The position numbers and the translations under genes are program-made. A stretch of DNA of 21,554 bases, from positions 1 through 21,554 of the forward strand of contig CAAEKP010000150.1 in assembly GCA_900756555.1 (NCBI GenBank). Direction: 5' to 3'. Below, piece by piece: positions 13,755 to 21,405 of this stretch (position 1 is its first letter; every line of letters begins with the position of its first letter). Below the pieces are notes generated by a model. It did no database searches and was not told the origin of the DNA. It worked only from the letters and a program-made list of their open reading frames with translations. Source of the DNA: Peptococcaceae bacterium (GTDB taxonomy: Bacteria; Bacillota; Peptococcia; Peptococcales; Peptococcaceae).

Positions 13755-14696
13755 ATGAAGAAGTTATGGCTCATAACTTTTTTGACACTTTCTCTGTTAT
13801 TACTGGCTTTGCCAGTGTATGCTGCCACCGAAGGAGAACTTGTATCTGATGATGCAGGTGCATTTTATGACGCAGAAGAAGACAGTTTGACGATTGAATA
13901 TGGAACAGAAACAGTAAAATGCGAAAATGCAGCGATTAAAAGCGGAGATGTTACCTACCTGCCACTGCGGGAGGTATTGGCTGCTTATGGCGCCAGCGTG
14001 AGTTGGGCTGTAGGTGAAGCGGAAGACAAAGTAATTGTCACTGCAGGACAAGATCGTTATCAGTTGGTTGTAGACCTGGACAAATGTGAGGCCTACGGTA
14101 CCGACAACAAAAAATACATCCTGAAGCATGAGGATAGTATTTTGTATTTACCAGTTCATTTTTATGCAGATTTAATGAATTGTCCAGTTGTCTGGAGCAA
14201 GGAATCTGGCATATTGACTTTGCAGGATGACAAAAAGAAAAAAGAGGCAACGGTGTTTGATGCCTCCAACGGCGGGATCAGCTACAAAAAAGTGCTGAAT
14301 CTGCCCGCGTACAAAAAAACGGCAGCGCCGGTGGTATCCCGTTCTACCGGGTTGCAGAGCAGAAGCATTTCTGCTACAGGCGCAGTGAACAACAGCAAAA
14401 TTTATCAGCGGGGCGTAGCCTCCTATTATGGCGGCAAATTCCACGGCAGACGTACTGCCAGCGGAGAAACCTATAACAAGAACGCGCTCACCGCGGCGCA
14501 CAAAACATTGCCATTTGGCACAGTGGTGCGGGTAACAGCACAGTGGAATCAGAAATCGGTGGATGTGCGCATTAATGACCGTGGCCCATATAGCCATGGC
14601 AGAGTGATTGATTTATCCACAGCGGCGGCATCGCAGCTTGGCATGACCAGTCGTGGTGTGGGTGAAGTGACCATTCAGGTTATCTCTTATCCGTAA
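13755..14696 (+). CDS. Secreted RlpA-like double-psi beta-barrel protein with copper-amine-oxidase-N-like domain
   Basis: A 313-residue exported protein. The signal peptide (KKLWLITFLTLSLLLLALPVYA) is probably cut after Ala23. Residues about 45-165 resemble the copper amine oxidase N-terminal domain, a putative wall- or peptide-binding module despite its name (YLPLREVLAAYGASVSW, then ILYLPVHFYADLMN and VVWSKESGILTL). After a linker, residues 220-312 form the RlpA barrel: GVASYYGGKFHGRRTASGE, TAAHKTLPFGT, RINDRGPYSHGRVIDLS (Asp275, Asp286). RlpA proteins bind or cut glycan strands without stem peptides at the septum, but lytic activity differs between species. The protein lacks a lipobox and a SPOR domain, so it is not a classical RlpA lipoprotein. 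AAGGAG lies 8 bases before the ATG. It is a single-gene unit. Confidence 0.88.
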   Translation: MKKLWLITFLTLSLLLLALPVYAATEGELVSDDAGAFYDAEEDSLTIEYGTETVKCENAAIKSGDVTYLPLREVLAAYGASVSWAVGEAEDKVIVTAGQDRYQLVVDLDKCEAYGTDNKKYILKHEDSILYLPVHFYADLMNCPVVWSKESGILTLQDDKKKKEATVFDASNGGISYKKVLNLPAYKKTAAPVVSRSTGLQSRSISATGAVNNSKIYQRGVASYYGGKFHGRRTASGETYNKNALTAAHKTLPFGTVVRVTAQWNQKSVDVRINDRGPYSHGRVIDLSTAAASQLGMTSRGVGEVTIQVISYP

Positions 14697-14736
14697 ACAG
14701 GATAAATTTTGTATTACGTCTGGGATGAGCAGAGAA

Positions 14737-14781
14737 AAAGCTGTTGCTTTGGGACACAGGGTGTCCTGAAGCAACAGCTTT
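14737..14781. terminator. Terminator between the rlpA-like gene and the polyferredoxin gene
   Basis: A 13-bp perfect stem (14737-14749 with 14769-14781) is extended by GGACA/TGTCC inside. The ends carry A and T runs, so it can serve both converging genes. Confidence 0.82.
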
Positions 14782-14835
14782 ATTTGTTTATGGCGTCGCA
14801 GGCAGGCCACTGTGGTGAGCTGTGGGCAATCTGCC

Positions 14836-15882
14836 CTACCTGCAGAAACTGCACAATTGACTGTCGTCGGCGGGCCACTGGTAATAAGGGTGTTCACACC
14901 TGATGCAGATTTTTTCAGCGCTGTGGGCTAATATATGCGGCGTGTGCAGAAATTGCTGCCGGGGCATATAGTCCCCCCACTGAAAGCCGTGCTGCATACA
15001 AACCTGCTGGCAGAGATTACAGTTAATGCACAGCTCTGGATGATACAGCAGCTGTTTTTCACTGCCCTGCTCCTGTAGTTCCAATGCCTGTGTAGGGCAT
15101 AGATGGGTGCAGGCGCCGCAGAAATTGCAGGCGGTGCATTGCAGCTGCCGGAAGGGCAGAGTCTGTTCTGGCTGGGCTGGAAGCTGCTTCTTGACATAGA
15201 GCGCGTAGAGCGGCAGCCGGGCAGGGAATACTGCCGGTGCAGCGGCCTGCATCTCCTGTGATGAAAATGTAGCGGCAATGGATTCTACTGTGCGCACCAT
15301 GGCTTTTTTGGACTGATTCTCGGTGCGGTGCAGCAGGTCACGCAGAAATTCCCGGCGCTGATTTTCTTCTGGCACAGCTGGTTCCGGCTTGCCCGTCTGG
15401 ATGATAATTTGCAGTTTATCGGCCGGCACAGCGTATTGCTCCAGCTGCTGGATCAGTCCCTGCGGATACCAGCGATGCGCGCACTGCTGACAGTCCTCGG
15501 AAGATACATACAAGGTCAGCTTGCCGTGCTGATATAGCAGATGGAGGATTGCCAGCGGCGTGAGCTGTTGCAGACAGTTGATGCGCAGTGCCTGCTCTGG
15601 CGCCGTCATGTTCTGTGAGCAGCACAGCTGCAGCGGCTGATTTTTTTCATATTGCAGCAGCTGCGGCTGGTCAATCTGAAAGACCTGCGTTGGGCACACC
15701 AGGGTACACAGGCCGCAAAGGTTGCAGTTGGCGGCTTGCCAGTGGCCGTCCTGCCAATGCAGCGCCTGCTGTGGGCAAATATCGCGGCAGCTGCTGCACT
15801 GGGCGAAGGGGCTGATATTGTTCAGGCAATTTGCCGAATAAATAGAAAGCTGATTGGCTTTTGGCCAGATGGTTTGGCGCAT
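14836..15882 (-). CDS. Cysteine-rich 4Fe-4S protein (four-cluster polyferredoxin with CxxC tail)
   Basis: A 348-residue cytoplasmic iron-sulfur protein. AAGGAT lies 9 bases before the ATG at 15882; an ATG at 15924 lacks a ribosome binding site. There are two ferredoxin-like pairs. At the N-terminus Cys19, Cys29, Cys32 and Cys36-Pro, then Cys53-x2-Cys56-x2-Cys59-x3-Cys63-Pro. At the C-terminus Cys252/255/258/262-Pro (an extra Cys249 just before), then Cys285/288/291/295. The middle part (about 75-235) has a Cys-Cys pair and SSEDCQQCAHRW, recalling ferredoxin-like proteins with a HGDC-x-x-C-like segment found near formate dehydrogenases and hydrogenases. The tail has two CxxC pairs (326/329 and 344/347), like a zinc or rubredoxin-like knuckle. 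It should carry electrons, but no partner enzyme is next to it, so the pathway is unknown. Confidence 0.82.
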   Translation of the reverse strand: MRQTIWPKANQLSIYSANCLNNISPFAQCSSCRDICPQQALHWQDGHWQAANCNLCGLCTLVCPTQVFQIDQPQLLQYEKNQPLQLCCSQNMTAPEQALRINCLQQLTPLAILHLLYQHGKLTLYVSSEDCQQCAHRWYPQGLIQQLEQYAVPADKLQIIIQTGKPEPAVPEENQRREFLRDLLHRTENQSKKAMVRTVESIAATFSSQEMQAAAPAVFPARLPLYALYVKKQLPAQPEQTLPFRQLQCTACNFCGACTHLCPTQALELQEQGSEKQLLYHPELCINCNLCQQVCMQHGFQWGDYMPRQQFLHTPHILAHSAEKICIRCEHPYYQWPADDSQLCSFCR

Positions 15883-16040
15883 AGGGGTCACATCCTTTTT
15901 CAAAAATATTTCTGTTACAATCATACAATGAGAATAAAAAAAAGGGAATAGTCAATCATTGTCAGAACAAAAGAAGCGGTATAAATTTTTTATAACATAA
16001 TTTTTACAGCACAATATGTTTGTTAGTTGACAGGTTAGTG

Positions 16041-16046
16041 TATAAT
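16041..16046 (+). promoter_or_regulatory. -10 element of the DUF2156-GNAT unit
   Basis: A perfect TATAAT with only a weak -35 candidate (TTTGTT, 16-base spacer). The predicted start of transcription (about 16053) leaves a leader of only some 13 bases before the chosen start codon. Confidence 0.5.
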
Positions 16047-16065
16047 GTAGATGGGTGAGAATAAA

Positions 16066-16977
16066 ATGATAGAGTTTCATGAATTAAAATTAGAACATAA
16101 AACTATGATTGACGAATATTTTAAGAAAGGACAGTATCAAAATTCCGAGTGTACCTTTACCAATCTGTTCATCTGGCGGGATTGCTACGCTGTGCAGTGG
16201 ACAGTGGTGGACGGTTTGTTAATTATCAAACCGGGACAGAGTGATGAAAGCTGGATTCTGCCTCCCTATGGCGATTACGATGCCTGCGATTTGAAGGCGG
16301 TGCTGCTGCAGGTGCGGGATTATTTTGCCGCGCAGGGCAAACCGCTGGTGCTGCGGGCTGTCACAGAAGCGTTTGCACAAGTGCTGGAAGAAAAATGCCC
16401 AGGTATGTTTACATTGGAAGAAGAAAGAGATCTGGAAGATTATCTGTACAGTGGCGATGACCTGCGCCAGCTGAAAGGCCGCAAATATCACAGCAAGCGC
16501 AATCACTTGAGCAACTTCCGCAAAAATAATCCAGATTATGTGTATGAGCCAATGACGGCTGCTATGCGGGAGGAAGTGTGGCAGTACATTGAATTGTGGT
16601 GCAAGCAGAAAGCCTGCAGCGGCAAGTTCAGCGATGGTCTGATTTGCGAGAAAAAGGCCATCCGCGAAGCGTTGGATTATTTTGACGAGTTGGACTTTAA
16701 AGGGGCGGTTATCCGTCTGAATGGGCAGATTGAAGCGTTTACCATGGGGGAAAAAATCAACGATGACACTGTGGTGATACACGTGGAAAAGGCCAACGGT
16801 ATGATTAACGGTTTATATGGCGCTATCAATCAGGAATTTTTGCTGCATGAGTGGCCGGAGGTGGCTTTTGTAAACCGTGAGGAGGACACCGGCGATGAGG
16901 GATTGCGCAAGGCGAAGATGTCTTACCATCCGGTAGAATTAGTGAAAAAATATAAAGGGGTTTATCAGCATGACTGA
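16066..16977 (+). CDS. DUF2156 family protein (LPG-synthase C-terminal-domain-like)
   Basis: A 303-residue soluble protein of the DUF2156 family, which corresponds to the aminoacyl-transfer domain of lysyl-phosphatidylglycerol synthase (MprF): two tandem GNAT-like folds. Visible family stretches are ECTFTNLFIWRDCY, KGRKYHSKRNHLSNFRKNNP in the middle, and FVNREEDTGDEGLRKAKMSYHP near the end. It has none of the membrane helices of true MprF, so it acts in the cytoplasm and its substrate is not known. The ATG at 16051 lies at the likely start of transcription and has no room for a ribosome binding site; the ATG at 16066 has GGTGAG 6 bases before it and is chosen. It overlaps the next gene by 8 bases, so the two are cotranslated. 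Confidence 0.87.
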   Translation: MIEFHELKLEHKTMIDEYFKKGQYQNSECTFTNLFIWRDCYAVQWTVVDGLLIIKPGQSDESWILPPYGDYDACDLKAVLLQVRDYFAAQGKPLVLRAVTEAFAQVLEEKCPGMFTLEEERDLEDYLYSGDDLRQLKGRKYHSKRNHLSNFRKNNPDYVYEPMTAAMREEVWQYIELWCKQKACSGKFSDGLICEKKAIREALDYFDELDFKGAVIRLNGQIEAFTMGEKINDDTVVIHVEKANGMINGLYGAINQEFLLHEWPEVAFVNREEDTGDEGLRKAKMSYHPVELVKKYKGVYQHD

Positions 16978-18163
16978 CACAAAGACGGAATCGGTAGTCT
17001 GCCGTTTGGCGGATGAAAAAGATACGGCGCAGGTGCAGGCTTTGTGGGAAACCTGTTTTGATGATACCGCTGCCTTTGTGCAGTGGTATTTTTCCCGTTA
17101 TTACAAATCAGAAAATACACTGGGCATTTTTGCCGGTGCTGATCTACAAGCATCGGCACAGATGATTCCTTACACCATACAGCTGCGGGATACCGTGCTG
17201 CCCTGCGCTTATATTGTGGGCGTGGACACAGCGCCTGCTGCCCGCAAAAAAGGTTATGCCCGCACTCTGTTGCGGGAATGTCTGGCAGAGCAGAGAAAGC
17301 GCAAACAGCCTATCAGCCTGCTGATGCCCTTTGAGGGGCAGTTCTATTATCGCTATGGCTGGCCGTTCTGCTATTTTCATCAGCAGATGGTGTTGCAGCC
17401 GCAGGAATTGCGCTGTGCTGCCAGGGAATGGGGCAATATTCGGCAGATAGATTTGCACGATGCACAGCCGCAGCTGGCAGATGTTTATGCTCAGTTTGTC
17501 CGGCATTATCACGGCGCTGTACTGCGCAGTGAGCAGCAATGGCAGTGGCTGCTGGAGGATGCTGCTCTGGATTACACCCAATGCTTTTTGTTAGAAGAGG
17601 ACGGACAGGTTCAGGGCTATTGCCTGTGGACGCCGCTGAAAGGCAGGATTTTTATTCGGGAGATGGCCTGGTGCAATGAGCAGGCTCGCGCCGGCTTGCT
17701 GTGGTTTTTGCAGGAGGCTGTGCCGGAAGGACAGCAGCTGTGGCTGGAACTGCCGGAGGATGATGCTCTGGCAGGGCAGTTGGCAGTAACCAAAAAAGCA
17801 GTGGTGCGCTATCCCTTTTTGATGGCTCGCATTGTGGATGTGGCGCAGTGTTTGGAGGCAATCCATTATCCTGCGCAAAACGCGCAGCTGGTGCTGGCGG
17901 TGACTGATAACTTTGCCGATTGGAACAACGGTGTGTATCAGCTGACCATTACCGGCGGAAACGGTACTGTGCAGCAGCTGACGAAGGATGCCGCTTTTGA
18001 TATGCAGATTACCATTGATGGCCTGAGCCAGCTGGTGCTGGGTGCTCGCAGCGCTGCCCAATTACAGCGGCAGGATTTATTGCAGCTGCGCGATGAACAG
18101 CTTTTGCAGCTTATCCATCAGCTGTGGCCGCCGCAGCAAACCTATATCAATGAATATTATTGA
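16970..18163 (+). CDS. Eis-like GNAT N-acetyltransferase with SCP2-like C-terminal domain
   Basis: A 397-residue protein with the Eis plan: an N-terminal GNAT domain (residues 1-150, acetyl-CoA loop VDTAPAARKKGYARTLL), a second GNAT-like domain, and a C-terminal sterol-carrier-protein-like domain (about 290-390, LVLAVTDNFADWNNGVYQL). FYYRYGW after the first domain is typical of this family. Mycobacterial Eis acetylates lysines and aminoglycosides, but the many Firmicutes homologues have no known substrate, so a resistance role should not be assumed. The start overlaps the end of the DUF2156 gene by 8 bases. Two acyltransferase-fold proteins in one operon suggests that they work on a common substrate (inference). 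Confidence 0.86.
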   Translation: MTDTKTESVVCRLADEKDTAQVQALWETCFDDTAAFVQWYFSRYYKSENTLGIFAGADLQASAQMIPYTIQLRDTVLPCAYIVGVDTAPAARKKGYARTLLRECLAEQRKRKQPISLLMPFEGQFYYRYGWPFCYFHQQMVLQPQELRCAAREWGNIRQIDLHDAQPQLADVYAQFVRHYHGAVLRSEQQWQWLLEDAALDYTQCFLLEEDGQVQGYCLWTPLKGRIFIREMAWCNEQARAGLLWFLQEAVPEGQQLWLELPEDDALAGQLAVTKKAVVRYPFLMARIVDVAQCLEAIHYPAQNAQLVLAVTDNFADWNNGVYQLTITGGNGTVQQLTKDAAFDMQITIDGLSQLVLGARSAAQLQRQDLLQLRDEQLLQLIHQLWPPQQTYINEYY

Positions 18164-18171
18164 TGCTGATT

Positions 18172-18212
18172 AAAAAAGACAGGCTGCAAAGCTTGTCCCG
18201 GTCAGTTTTTTG
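18172..18212 (+). terminator. Probable terminator of the DUF2156-GNAT unit
   Basis: AAAAAAGAC and GTC...TTTTTT flank an inner stem GACAGGCT/AGCTTGTC with a GCAA loop (with G-T pairs). The T run is at 18206-18211. Confidence 0.5.
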
Positions 18213-18284
18213 CAAAAATAGTCTGTATTTTCGGCGTTATGATAATGGATATAGAAAAATTTTTCAGGAATTAGGCGATAAAAA

Positions 18285-18313
18285 TTGCAAAGTTCCTCAG
18301 AATGATGTATGAT
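18285..18313 (+). promoter_or_regulatory. Promoter of fakA
   Basis: TTGCAA (18285-18290), 17-base spacer and TATGAT (18308-18313). Confidence 0.65.
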
Positions 18314-18353
18314 TATAAGATGGATTTATCGGTAAAACGAGGAGGATCTTGCA

Positions 18354-19991
18354 GTGAATGATACGCATATTGATGGAAAAATATTTATGAATATGGTTTT
18401 AGCTGGTGCTAATAAATTAAATGCAGATAAAGCGTCGATTGACAGTCTGAATGTGTTTCCTGTGCCAGATGGCGATACAGGTACAAATATGTCTTTAACT
18501 TTGAACTCGGTATCCCGCTTTCTGGGGCAGATTCCAGAGGCTGAAATTACAGTATCCAAAGTGGCAGAGCAGATGGCTTACGGCGCACTGATGGGAGCCA
18601 GAGGCAACTCCGGCGTTATTTTATCCCAGATTTTGGGCGGCATCGCAAAGGTATTCATCAGCAAAGGAAACGAAGCGGACGCTAAGAGTTTTGTGGAAGG
18701 CTTTGCCGGTGGGGTGGAGTCTGCTTATAAAGCAGTAGTGAAACCAATGGAGGGCACTATTTTGACTGTTTGCAGAGAAGCCAGTGAGCACTTGAGCGCA
18801 GTGTATGATGACAGCTTCAACATTGAGGATTGTCTGAAGGCTTATCTGGAAGAAGGGTATCGCAGCCTGGACCGCACGCCTGAAATTCTGCCTGTGTTAA
18901 AGCAGGCCGGCGTGGTGGATGCCGGCGCTAAAGGGCTGTTGACTGTGGTAGAAGGGATGCTGGCCGGCCTGAACGGTCAGATTGATTTTGTGTCTGAAGC
19001 ACAGGCAGAGGCAGTGGTGGAAAATGATTATCCGGAATATCATATTCATCCTGACCAGATTACATTCCAGTATTGCACAGAGCTGATTGTGCGCAGCAAA
19101 GGCCAGCAGGTAGATGCGGAAGCAGCGCGTACTTATCTGGGCGATTTGGGTGACTGCACTCTGGTAGTCAGCACTGGCGATATCACAAAAGTGCACGTAC
19201 ACACCAATCATCCGGGGCAGGTGCTGGAATATTTCGGTGCTTATGGTGATTTGAATGATATTAAAATTGAAAATATGAAAGCACAGAGCGAACGGTTTGG
19301 TGTGGCAAGCGAAGAAGCACCGGCAGAGCATAAGCATCTGGCTGTAGTTGCGGTCAGTGCCGGGGAAGGTCTGAACGAAATTTTCAGCAGCCTGGGCGTG
19401 GATTATGTCATCACCGGGGGGCAGACCATGAACCCAAGCACCGAGGACTTTATCAAAGCCATTGAAAAGGTAAATGCTGACCAGGTAGTTCTGCTGCCAA
19501 ACAATAAAAATATCATCATGGCTGCTGAGCAGGCTGCTAAGATGAGCGAAACCGTGCAGGTGCAGGTAGTGGCCAGCCGCACTATTCCACAGGGGATTGC
19601 CGCGCTGATGGCATATGACGCGGAAGGTGAGCTGGAGGAAAACGCGGAAGCCATGGCAGATTCCATGCAGCATGTACATTCTGCTGAAGTAACCTATGCG
19701 GTGCGCGACACTTCTATTGATGAATTTGAAGTGCGGGAAGGCCAGCTGCTGGGCATTGTGGAAGGTAAAATCAAAGCTGTGGGCGATGATATGCAGCAGT
19801 TGATTTGTGATACTCTGGCTGTAATGGATGTGGAAGATGCCGAGCTGGTAACGCTGTATTACGGTGCGGATGTAACAGAAGATGAGGCAAACGCATTGCT
19901 GGAACATCTGGAAGCAGAGTATGAAGATGCGGAATTTGAATTATATAATGGCGCACAGGCTGTTTATTCCTATCTGATTTCTGTTGAGTAA
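18354..19991 (+). CDS. fakA: Fatty acid kinase subunit FakA (DAK2 domain, YloV family)
   Basis: A 545-residue protein, normal length for FakA/YloV. The N-terminal DAK2 kinase domain (1-200) has the nucleotide and metal site NVFPVPDGDTGTNMS, then GARGNSGVILSQILGG and DAGAKGLLTVVEGM. The middle domain has the conserved FQYCTELIV and the THxxxPGQVLEY-like HTNHPGQVLEYF. The C-terminal part (about 320-545) is the FakA C-terminal domain (TGGQTMNPSTED, LLPNNKNIIMAAEQA, RTIPQGIAALMAYD). FakA phosphorylates fatty acids carried by a FakB (DegV) protein, giving acyl-phosphate for phospholipid synthesis. The start is GTG, 8 bases after AGGAGG. The asp23-like gene often found before fakA is absent here. 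A degV gene follows after 56 bases. Confidence 0.94.
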   Translation: MNDTHIDGKIFMNMVLAGANKLNADKASIDSLNVFPVPDGDTGTNMSLTLNSVSRFLGQIPEAEITVSKVAEQMAYGALMGARGNSGVILSQILGGIAKVFISKGNEADAKSFVEGFAGGVESAYKAVVKPMEGTILTVCREASEHLSAVYDDSFNIEDCLKAYLEEGYRSLDRTPEILPVLKQAGVVDAGAKGLLTVVEGMLAGLNGQIDFVSEAQAEAVVENDYPEYHIHPDQITFQYCTELIVRSKGQQVDAEAARTYLGDLGDCTLVVSTGDITKVHVHTNHPGQVLEYFGAYGDLNDIKIENMKAQSERFGVASEEAPAEHKHLAVVAVSAGEGLNEIFSSLGVDYVITGGQTMNPSTEDFIKAIEKVNADQVVLLPNNKNIIMAAEQAAKMSETVQVQVVASRTIPQGIAALMAYDAEGELEENAEAMADSMQHVHSAEVTYAVRDTSIDEFEVREGQLLGIVEGKIKAVGDDMQQLICDTLAVMDVEDAELVTLYYGADVTEDEANALLEHLEAEYEDAEFELYNGAQAVYSYLISVE

Positions 19992-19992
19992 G

Positions 19993-20007
19993 CTGTCTGT
20001 CAGACAG
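19993..20007. other. 15-base palindrome between fakA and degV
   Basis: CTGTCTG (19993-19999) and CAGACAG (20001-20007) are perfect arms around one base, directly after the fakA stop. There is no T run, so read-through into degV is expected. The same CTGTCTG/CAGAC words occur inside the repeat at the right end. Confidence 0.4.
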
Positions 20008-20047
20008 TGATGAAAAGTGTAAGTGTTGTCAATGAGGAGGATTTAAG

Positions 20048-20905
20048 ATGTCTAAAATCCGTATAGTAACGGACAGTACAGCCGATCTGAATCAGGAACT
20101 GGTGGAGCAGTATGGGATTAAAGTAGTGCCGCTGGAAGTTCTGGTTGAAGGAACTGCATATAAAGACAAAGTTGATATTACTAATGAGGAATTTTATAAA
20201 ATATTACGCGCTGTGAAAGAGCTGCCAACTACATCGCAGCCATCACCGGCAGTATTTGCCGATGCTTACCGGGAACTGGCGGCGGAAGGCGCTGAGCACA
20301 TCATCTCGATTCATATTTCCAGTGAGTTGAGCGGCACTTATCAGAGCAGTGTATTGGCCTCCGGCATGGTGGCGGACACTGTTACCGTGCATAATTTTGA
20401 CAGCCGTACTGCCACGATGGGTTTGGGCTTAATTGTGCTTTCTGCGGCCAGAATGGTGGAAGCAGGCAAACCGCTGGAAGATATTTTGGCCGCATTGCGG
20501 CAGATTATAGCCGGCACTAATATTTATTTTCTGCTGGATTCGCTGGATAATCTGCACAAGGGCGGTCGCATCGGGAAAGCAAGTCATCTGTTTGGCTCAT
20601 TGCTGAACATTAAGCCGGTGCTGAATCTGAGCGATGGTGTAATCAGTGCTTATGAGAAGGTGCGGGGGAATAAGGACAATAAAGCGCTGGAACGATTGAT
20701 TGAAATTCTGGCAGAAAAAATTGATCCGTCCCGCAAGCTGTATTGCACGATGGGATATTGTGATAACAGGGAAACTGCCGAATATATTGTTGAGCGGCTG
20801 CGTGGTCATGTTGACTGTGATGAATTTGTTTATCTGCAAATTGGCAACGTAGTAGCAACCCATATTGGCATGGGCGCTGTGGGTATGGCCTTTTATCAAT
20901 TATAA
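20048..20905 (+). CDS. DegV family fatty-acid-binding protein (FakB-like)
   Basis: A 285-residue DegV protein, full length. Family marks are IVTDSTADLN at the start, ELPTTSQPSPAVF (fatty acid carboxylate site), SSELSGTYQS, FDSRTATMGLG, LDSLDNLHKGGRIGK and, near the end, VATHIGMGAVGMAFY. DegV/FakB proteins hold a single fatty acid and present it to FakA for phosphorylation; chain preference differs between paralogues and cannot be read here. AGGAGG lies 7 bases before the ATG. The gene follows fakA, with no terminator between them, and is closed by a strong terminator. The neighbour makes a FakB role likely, though genomes usually have several degV genes. Confidence 0.93.
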   Translation: MSKIRIVTDSTADLNQELVEQYGIKVVPLEVLVEGTAYKDKVDITNEEFYKILRAVKELPTTSQPSPAVFADAYRELAAEGAEHIISIHISSELSGTYQSSVLASGMVADTVTVHNFDSRTATMGLGLIVLSAARMVEAGKPLEDILAALRQIIAGTNIYFLLDSLDNLHKGGRIGKASHLFGSLLNIKPVLNLSDGVISAYEKVRGNKDNKALERLIEILAEKIDPSRKLYCTMGYCDNRETAEYIVERLRGHVDCDEFVYLQIGNVVATHIGMGAVGMAFYQL

Positions 20906-20919
20906 TAAGAGTGACAGGG

Positions 20920-20953
20920 ATAGGTGTATACGTGTGTATGCACCTATTTTTTT
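20920..20953 (+). terminator. Terminator of the fakA-degV unit
   Basis: A 12-bp stem (20920-20931 with 20936-20947, one G-T pair), 4-base loop and seven T. Its left arm (ATAGGTGTATAC) is repeated inverted at about 21244-21255. Confidence 0.9.
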
Positions 20954-20954
20954 G

Positions 20955-21015
20955 TGCTCTGAAACTGCGCTTTGCGTATTAAGCCGGAAATCTTTTATTG
21001 CCTGCACTCGTTCAG
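20955..21015 (+). repeat. Right-end repeat, partial and diverged copy 0
   Basis: TGCTCTGAAACTGCGCTTTGC, minus its last base, aligns with the start of the next copy at 21021 (12 of 15 bases in the GAAACTGCG... part). After a shorter middle, CGGAAATCTTTTATTGCCTG (20985-21004) aligns with 21059-21076 (two bases shorter), and both end in TCAG. It lacks the right half of the full unit. Confidence 0.6.
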
Positions 21016-21016
21016 G

Positions 21017-21165
21017 TGTATGCTCTGGAACTACACTTTGCTTATCCCTCAGTGGCTTCGGACATTTTATTGCCTGTCTAGCTTTGTCAGACTGCGTCTG
21101 CCGCGATTTAGACAGACTGCAAAAATATCCGCCCCAATTCGGAATTTTAGCAAAGGTAGTTCCGA
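21017..21165 (+). repeat. Right-end repeat, complete copy A (149 bp) with terminal inverted repeats
   Basis: The 149 bases recur at 21406-21554 with 3 differences and no gaps. The unit is a long palindrome: GGAACTACACTTTGC (21027-21041) pairs with GCAAAGGTAGTTCC (21150-21163) except for one bulged base. Inside, TGTCTA pairs with TAGACA, and CAGAC-TGC-GTCTG forms a small hairpin. ATGCT lies on both sides (21020-21024 and 21165-21169). No gene function is seen; frames of 69-103 codons crossing it lack ribosome binding sites. Confidence 0.88.
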
Positions 21166-21195
21166 TGCTTATGTAGTGTAAATTATGTAAACAAG

Positions 21196-21391
21196 GGCAA
21201 CAAGGGATTCATCAAATGATAAAAAAATTACCTGCATACTTGCGTATACACCTATTCAAGCTGGTCTTTTTCGCTCAGCGCTGAGTTGTTTGTCAAACAG
21301 CTCGCTCACATACTGTCTGTATAGAGTTTGTCAGGTCGCTGTTGGCTCTTATGCCAATAAATTGCTGTTTGCACGATGAATCCTTGTTGCC
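21196..21391. repeat. 196-bp element with 17-base terminal inverted repeats between copies A and B
   Basis: GGCAACAAGGGATTCATC (21196-21213) and GATGAATCCTTGTTGCC (21375-21391) are inverted copies except for one extra G. The inside holds further perfect or near-perfect palindromes: CTCAGCGCTGAG (21274-21285) and GAGTTGTTTG with CAAACAGCTC (21283-21303). No coding frame is visible. Confidence 0.65.
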
Positions 21392-21405
21392 TGCCTTCGT
21401 GCAGA

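Noticed and set aside
13457..13828. 123-codon minus-strand frame in the AT-rich region
   Set aside because: No ribosome binding site, it starts inside the rlpA-like gene in antisense, and its composition reflects AT-rich DNA.
16970..18163. Aminoglycoside resistance gene (Eis)
   Set aside because: Only the general fold is shared with mycobacterial Eis; Firmicutes homologues are widespread and nothing here indicates drug acetylation.
21017..21165. Integron attC-like site
   Set aside because: The size and imperfect palindrome fit, but the ends (GGAAC...GTTCC) do not have the GTTRRRY/RYYYAAC core sites, and no integrase or cassette gene is seen.
20865..21181. Frames of 103 and 69 codons over the right-end repeat
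   Set aside because: They lack ribosome binding sites, run through the degV terminator or inverted repeats, and have Cys/Leu/Ser-rich composition typical of chance frames over repeats.
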